From Isochrysis galbana (taxonomy: Eukaryota; Haptophyta; Isochrysidales; Isochrysidaceae), in the NCBI GenBank assembly GCA_018136815.1, contig CM030931.1, positions 5,648,148-5,712,147 of the forward strand: a stretch of DNA of 64,000 bases, in the 5' to 3' direction. Both the position numbers and the translations under genes were made by a program. The notes under the pieces were generated by a model. That model ran no database searches and was not told the DNA's origin. It saw only the letters and a program-made list of their open reading frames with translations. Each line of letters opens with the position of its first letter. Position 1 is the stretch's first letter. This document shows, in pieces, positions 58,286 to 64,000 of this stretch.

Positions 58286-59159
58286 TCATTACGAGATTTT
58301 TGGATATGGTGACCGGATAGGTGTAACTAGCACATATCCGGTGCCCTTTGGGCCCTAGACCCCCCACGGTAGCCCCCACAGCGATGCGTAACCAGAAAAC
58401 GCGCAAATTGGCCCAGAAATCACTATCGCGGATCGCGGAGGGCCGACGTCCGACGCGCCCTCTCTCCCCGTTCCCACTGAGTGTTCCGCGCGCTGTCATC
58501 TCTTTCTTTTCCGGCGTGTTCTCTTCTTTCCCCGCCATCGCAAAAGAGCCGCCGCTGCGCGCCGCCTTCGGACAACCTCGGCCATCCCGAGGGCGCCAAA
58601 TGGGATTTGGAATCTTGGCGTAATGCTAAGGTAGATTTCGACCCGATGTCACGCTACTGTGTGTGGGCACGCTGACCTGGCTTCTTCATTCGCCAGGGCC
58701 CGTCCGACCGACGCCCTCCGCCGCGCCTGCCGCCGGTCTGCCTCCTTCCTCATTGCCCTCAGGCCCTATAGGCCATTCTAATTCGTCACACCGCGTAGTA
58801 GGCGGCGCGCAAGTTCGACGCCAGACGCCAGCGGGGACCTGCGCGGGTATTTTCGACCAGGTGATTGGCCCGAGATGTGATGCGTGATGCGCCCCCAGGA
58901 GAGTGTTTTGAAAAGTTTTGAACTCACTAATCATTCCGCTTGCCTCGCTTCTCTCTCCCATCAGCTTGCGCAATACATGTACGTACATTCTGTATATATT
59001 TGGGGCGCTGAGGCCCGCATGCCGCGTGCACTACGATGCGCGAGGAGCTATGGCCGTCCGCTAGCGCTCCTGGCCGCGCGCGCGGGCGGGCGGAGTTTGG
59101 GGCACGGGCGCGAGGAGGGTGATCGCATGCGGCTGGCTCGAGCGCGCCCGTGCTAGCGG

Positions 59160-59256
59160 CGTCTGCCGACCACCGTGGGGCGTGGTGGCAAGGGTGGCCT
59201 GGGTGAAGGTGATGGGAGTGGTTACAGCACGCTCCAGCTAGTTGAAACTACAACAC
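59160..59256 (-). mobile_element. Degenerate 5' fragment of LINE-family element
   Basis: On the minus strand, GTTGTAGTTTCAACTAGCTG then GAGCGTGCTGTAACCACTCC corresponds to GTTATAGTTTGAACTATG then GAGCGTGCCGCGACCGCTCC of the 43281-42136 element, with the ATG destroyed. Confidence 0.6.
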
Positions 59257-59450
59257 TACGTTTTGGCCTAGCCGATGGCCAATGGAGGTGGAGGTGGAGG
59301 CGATGTAGGCCGTCGCAAAATACTACTCTAGGCCCCGCGCTCTATGCTCCATTGACGACGCCTCTCGCTGGGCGTCATAGCCTCTCCACTCTACGGCCGG
59401 AAGCCATTCTTAGGGGACTTCCATTCGCTGCTTAACAGGTCAACAGCTCA

Positions 59451-62400
59451 TCAGACCCATTTGCTCGACGGCCCGGCCGATGCGTCCCCTTTCTTGCGCT
59501 GTTTTTGAGCGAGCCGCATCTCCTTCTTGGAGCGCTTGTTCACCTGCGCAAATGCCGCTAGCCGGCTAGGGGCAACTGATCTTTTGGACGGCGGGGCATC
59601 CCGCTGGACCCCCGCCTCGTGCTGCAGCTTCAGCTTCTTGTCCTTCCGCGCCTCGGCGCCCTTACTAGACTGCGTTCTCGCGGGCGGCTGGCCTCCCGTC
59701 GAGCCGATTTGAAGCGCACCTCCATCATCCGCCTTGCCTTGGCCATGCACCTTTGAGCTCGCCCGCTTGAGCTTACCCGCCGCAGCGGCAGCGGCCCGTG
59801 CATCAGTCAACTTCTTCCTCCTCGCCGAGATGCGCTCCGCCTCGCGTCTCTGCGCCTCCTCGGCCCACGCGGCACGCTTGGCGCGAGACTTAATCTTGCG
59901 GCCGTCGTACTGTGCGTACGGCCGCTTCACGAAGCGCATCGGGACGCGTTTAGACAGGGACTTATCGTCGAGGGTGAGGAGCTCAGCGTCACTTACCTAC
60001 GCCACAAGGGCCAGCGAGGAAGGATTTCGCCTTGCCGCATGGCGGGCAAACGTGCGATTTGGACGGTGGGTAGCCTTGCCATGTGCAATATTTGCATGGC
60101 CGGTGCGCATGAGGTGCACCGGGAGGGACTGCGGTCTTTTCCGGGCTCCCGGATGTGCGAGAAGGCCGGGCGCGGTTGGAAGCGATATGCGTAGCTGGCG
60201 TGCGAAGCGTGATGATGAAAATAGGGACTACGGGACGTACTGGTTGTCGCATGCGCTCTAGGCAGCTTCGCGCAACCCGTGTGCGCGAGCTGCGCTGGAC
60301 GCAAGCGTGGGAGATGCTTTTGCACCCTTGCAAAGGGCGGGGGGCGACTAAACCCCCATCGCCCGGGCCAACGATTGGGCCCGGTGCCCGTTCGGAAGGT
60401 GCGAGGAAGATGCCGCAGTAGCGTCTAATGGGCGTGGGAGTGCAGGCAAAAGCGATGGCCGAAAGAGGCACTGGTGTCGCTTTGGCGAGGATCACTGCCA
60501 CACTCACCCCAAAGCTTGTAGGCTCGACCTTTCGATACTTGAAACGCGTGGCGATGGCCGACTCGCCCTGGCCGATGACGTCCTCGTAGTCGAGCCCATA
60601 GTATTCGTCCATCACTTCTTGCGTGGTTTTGCGGAGTTCTGCCGCAGCAGCTGCTACATTACCCGATCCCTCCGCTGCGGCAGCCGCCTCAAGCCCGCCA
60701 CTGCGCTTTGCGCGTCTGCCGCCCCTCTTACGCTTGCCGCTGACGTCCTCGCCTTCGCCGCCTTCCTCTGTCCACTCTTCCCCTTCCCCATCCCAGTCAC
60801 CGTCGCCTTCTCCTGCCTCCATCTCGGCGCGCATCGTTTCGTCGGGTTGAGCATAGTAGTCCGAATTGAAAATCGCCGACATCTGGCGGTCCCACTGCTC
60901 AGGGTCAAAGTCGCCGCTGAGGTCAAGGCCATCAAGTGACTCCACACCGGCGACCTACGAAATGATGGGTACAGCTAGGCTCAAGAATCGCAAGGGCACT
61001 ACCATAAGGGAGTGCTCCAGGCGTGGCAGCTCAATGTGCGTGGCTGGGTCGGGCTCCCATAGAGGCGAAGAACTTTTTGTAGTAACCCAGCGAGCCCACG
61101 CAGACGGGCTTCTAGCATGTGGAGGATAAGTCGGACCTTTTGGATTGCCAGCAACCTCTCGCGCAGCTCGGCTTTCTTAAGATTTTTGAGCCGCTTGAGC
61201 TCCGCTGCCTTCATCGCTCTCAACTCCTCCTTCCGCGCCTTGGCCGCTGCAGTCGCCTCGCGTTTGCGTCCGAGCTCGGCTTGCCGACGCAGGGAGCCCT
61301 CCACCTGGAAAGCAGAGACACGTGGAGGTCAGGAGTCGCGCGGAGAGTTCACCACGTAACGTGGCATGTTCAAGTACCAACACTCGGCGCCTGACAGCAT
61401 AGGCGTGCACACGTGGCGACATGGCTAGGCAGAACGCGGCGCGGCGCCGCCACGCCCGCCCAAGTGCACTTCATCGTGCATGTCCGTGGCCTCACTTGGC
61501 GTGGGTGCGAGACCACACGGTCAGCGCCCGCCTCCTCGAAGCGAAAGTTGTGCGCTCTCTCAAAGTCGTCCTCTCGGTCGGAGAAGGTCTGCCCCTCCTC
61601 TCCGTCCTCCTCTTGTCCAGGGCCAACGTCCTCTGCGCCCTCCCAGCCCTCCGGCTGATCCGCAGCAGCAGTCTCCGCCTTGGCAGGTCGCTTCCACATG
61701 GCATTGAGCATATAGTCCCGCAAGAAGGCCTCGCTCTCGTCCAAATTATCATCGAGCATGTACCTGAGAAGGCGTGCAAACGACCGATCTTGGAGCTGCG
61801 GCCGGCTGGCCAAAAAGGCGATGCGCGTTGGCGGTAGAGGAGCCGTTCCATATGCGGCCCGGGCTGCGAAAAGAACAACTAGATTGCGTACGGCCCGCGG
61901 CGCCCTCGCCACGCCCTCACCGCCGCAGCGTGACGGCCTCGTCTACGGCGCCCTCCTTGGACAGTTGCGACTTCAGCCACGCAGCGTACTCGTCCGCCTC
62001 GGCGTCCCGCTCTTCCGCGGGCACCTCTCTGCGCACGAGCAAGTCGTCGTCGCCGTCGCTGCCCTCGTTGCCACTCTGGTTGCCCGCCTTCTCGTCGCCA
62101 TCCTCACCAGCGCCCGTCTTCTTGTCCTTTGGGGCGAGCTTGACCGAGAGTGCGCGTCGTAGCTCCTGCTGCTCGGCATCGTACGCCAGCTGCCGGCGCT
62201 GCCGAATGCGTGCCGCCCCGCCCACCCCCTCAGCTGCCGAGTCTCCGCTGCTCTCGTCGCCCGAGTCAAGTGCCGACGCTCCTCGTTCGCGCAGGTGATC
62301 GCGCACCGTGACGGGCGCCGATGCAGTCTCGGAGCCAGCTTCCTCGTCCTCGCCATCCCCTTCGCTCTCGCTGCTCGCGTCATCCTCCCCCTCCTCGTGC

Positions 62401-63063
62401 GGGAAGAACCCCTCCTTGCTGTAAACCTCGGGCTTCTTCTGCCGGATCCGATCGATCGCCTGCAGGATCTTGAAGTCGAGCTCCTTGGTGAGCAGCTTGC
62501 TGTGCGTGCGTGTGGGGGGGGGGAGGGGGGAAGTGGGGAGGTGGGTGGTGGTGGCACGTTGTCCAGTGAGAGCGCTGACGGGTGAGAGCACACCCATCCT
62601 CGTCCTCAGAGGAGGCATCGTCGTCGCCGAGATCACCGTGCAGCGCACGGAGCCGAGCAAGTTCCTGCGTGCCAGGAGGGACAGGAATCAAGTAGTTGAA
62701 GGCATCACCTCAGTCCCCGTAGATGTTGCTCCGTGCAAGCCTCAATCGGCAGGCGCATCATGCTCATCGGCCCCCGCTCCTCCGCAGCAATCCCACCGCC
62801 GCCGCCCCATTCAAGGTGCTCTTCTCCCCATCCAAGGACACTGCCTCCTCTTGGCCTTCCCTACTGCCCTCTTGCATGGCCAGCAAGGAGCGACCACATG
62901 CTCCCCACCTCCTCCTCTTCCCCCCCTCCCGCTCCTTCCCCCCTCCCCCCTCCCTCTGCCCCACCTGGCTCTTCTTCCTCTTCTCAAATCGCTTCGCATA
63001 CTCAGCGTTGACCACCAGCTCTCCGGCCTCCTCTTGAGCCCCCTCCTCGTCGAAGAGCTCCAT
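59451..63063 (-). CDS. KRI1: KRI1 (KRR1-interacting ribosome biogenesis protein)
   Basis: Nucleolar factor needed for 40S subunit assembly, partner of KRR1 in yeast. Seven exons join in phase: 63063-62965, 62664-62594, 62499-61921, 61763-61496, 61304-61137, 60954-60508 and 59996-59451, giving 725 residues (human about 700). Landmarks in order: LVVNAEYAKRFEKRKK, ELDFKILQAIDRIRQKKPEV then YSKEGFF, a long acidic region, LDESEAFLRDYMLNAMW, AHNFRFEEAGADRVVSHPRQ then VEGSLRRQ, the basic helix LKRLKNLKKAELRERLLAIQ, LSGDFDPEQWDRQMSAIFN, DEYYGLDYEDVIG then RFKYRKVEPTSFG, and VSDAELLTLDDKSLSKRVPM then RFVKRPYAQYDGRK. The Lys/Arg-rich tail is typical. Start: ATG at 63063, directly after a (GGGA)n tract on the plus strand; an in-frame ATG further upstream would add only repeat-encoded Ser/Leu/Pro. 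Confidence 0.93.
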
Positions 63064-63740
63064 CGCGCACAGGAGGGAGAGAGGGAGGGAGGGAGGGAGG
63101 GAGGGAGGGAGGGAGGGAGCGAGGGAGCGAGGGAGAGGGGGCAGGGAGGGAGGGAGGGAGGGAGGGAGAGAGAGAGAGTCGAGACGCACAACTCGCACGC
63201 ACCGCACCGCTGCTCTCTCTCTCTCTCCCCCCCCTCCCCTCCCCCCCCTTTCCTCCTACAAGTCCTCTCCCTCCTTTTCTATCGTATACTAGCTCTAGAG
63301 TAATGCTTCTGCCGGCGAGGAGCGCTCCTCTTCAGCACAGAGAGCGAGAGATTGCGGCGACGTCGTCGCAGTGTGAACAACTCCCCTTCTCCTCTCTCCG
63401 TCTCTATCTACGTACTTTATACTACTCTACTCTAAACATAGGGGTACTCTACTCTATACTCTACCTCCTGTGTCGAACAATCAGTACTCTAGCTCTACTT
63501 TACAAGTACCTCAAATATGATACAAGTACCTCGTATAAAAATAAACGAACTTTCTGGATGTTCGGCTTCTTGATAGTGGGGGTTCGCTGCTTTTTCGCCC
63601 TTCCTTGCCCTTGCTCACGCGCTTGGGCGTTATCGTCACTCACCCGCCTGTCATCTCCTTGTCCTTGCGCAGTATCGAGCCGCTCGAGGCGCGCCACGGC
63701 GCGCCTGCGCAGGAACGACGACCTCAACGTCCAGGGGCGC
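63064..63740. other. KRI1 upstream region
   Basis: (GGGA)n at about 63070-63170 on the plus strand, a C-rich block at 63220-63250, then AT-richer sequence with TACTCTACTCTA-type repeats at 63415-63500. No gene is supported. Confidence 0.5.
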
Positions 63741-64000
63741 AACTAAGTTTATACTTGGTTCGCCCATGGGGGGGCACGAGCCCCCCTCTCTCTCCACTCC
63801 TCCCCTGCCGTGGGGGAGGAACCACCCATCCTCCTAGCATGCCTGATGGCTTGCCAGGAGGAGACTGCCCTGCTGACCCACTCTCCCACTGACAAGCACG
63901 CCTGGATCGCTCGTCCTGGCCCCTCGTGGCCAGCCCATCGCTCCAACGCTCCAACCCCCCCTCCCCCCCTGTTCGACAGGCAGACAGGTGCAGACTGGGG
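63741..64000 (+). mobile_element. Short non-autonomous LINE-family element, 5' part (runs off window)
   Basis: It starts AACTAAGTTTATACTTGG exactly like the element at 17621 and stays over 95 percent identical to it to the window edge. Differences include a shorter G run after the ATG (which shifts the frame) and an extra CTCCAACG unit near 63945. Near identity implies recent copying. Confidence 0.8.

Larger units (their letters stand above)
57868..59450. other. Intergenic between the AhpC-like and KRI1 genes
   Basis: Promoter side of the AhpC-like gene and 3' side of KRI1. The repeat shared with 49790 lies at 58222-58285, the repeat shared with 50641 at 58709-58771, and a LINE 5' fragment at 59160-59256. 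No further gene is supported. Confidence 0.5.

Overview
This is nuclear DNA of a eukaryote. Most genes are split by short introns that can be placed because protein families continue in phase across GT-AG (and at least two GC-AG) junctions. Coding exons are GC-rich, and the intergenic DNA is full of microsatellites, a heptamer satellite and non-LTR retrotransposons. IFT27 points to a ciliated or flagellated organism. Frequent simple repeats, tolerance of GC donors, WRKY19-type zinc-finger repeats and a cyanobacterial/plastid-type AhpC/TSA-like protein with an N-terminal signal suggest a flagellate microalga, perhaps a haptophyte or another alga with a secondary plastid. The species assignment is inference.

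Layout. The left edge carries the last exon of an unknown gene (2-244). It is followed by a small tail-anchored coiled-coil protein (2303-2866, minus), AMP deaminase (3997-7829, plus, 11 exons), a 100-base assembly gap, a palindromic GC-rich repeat, a ~1,920-residue protein of unknown function (9967-16307, minus), and a CT/CTCTCCT satellite zone split by a short retroelement (17621-18389). Next come a seven-finger WRKY19-like zinc-finger gene (19750-21535, plus) and a small secreted protein (23257-23775, minus). A nested transposon pair lies at 26653-28622 and a multi-pass membrane protein at 29803-30963 (minus). After a zone of degenerate repeats comes a chromatin-reader gene with DEK-C-like, PWWP, HMG-box and TFIIS-N/IBD-like parts (35619-39113, minus), then IFT27 (40823-41887, minus). 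Two retroelements sit head to head at 42136-49701, one of them an apparently intact LINE. Further retroelement debris is followed by uracil phosphoribosyltransferase with a 1-kb (GT)n tract in intron 1 (52461-55042, minus), the AhpC/TSA-like protein (56508-57867, minus), KRI1 (59451-63063, minus), and the start of another short retroelement running off the right edge.

The host genes are mostly housekeeping: purine and pyrimidine salvage (AMP deaminase, UPRT), 40S ribosome biogenesis (KRI1), ciliary transport (IFT27) and chromatin. There is no obvious operon-like cooperation.

The most unusual content is the mobile DNA. The LINE is a single 2,004-codon ORF (CCCH fingers, APE endonuclease, reverse transcriptase, C-terminal zinc knuckle) bounded by perfect 20-bp target-site duplications. 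At least seven other insertions share its 5'-terminal TTTATAGTT/ATGGAGCG-type start. Some of these keep both ends but have lost the enzymes, which suggests a family of short non-autonomous passengers.
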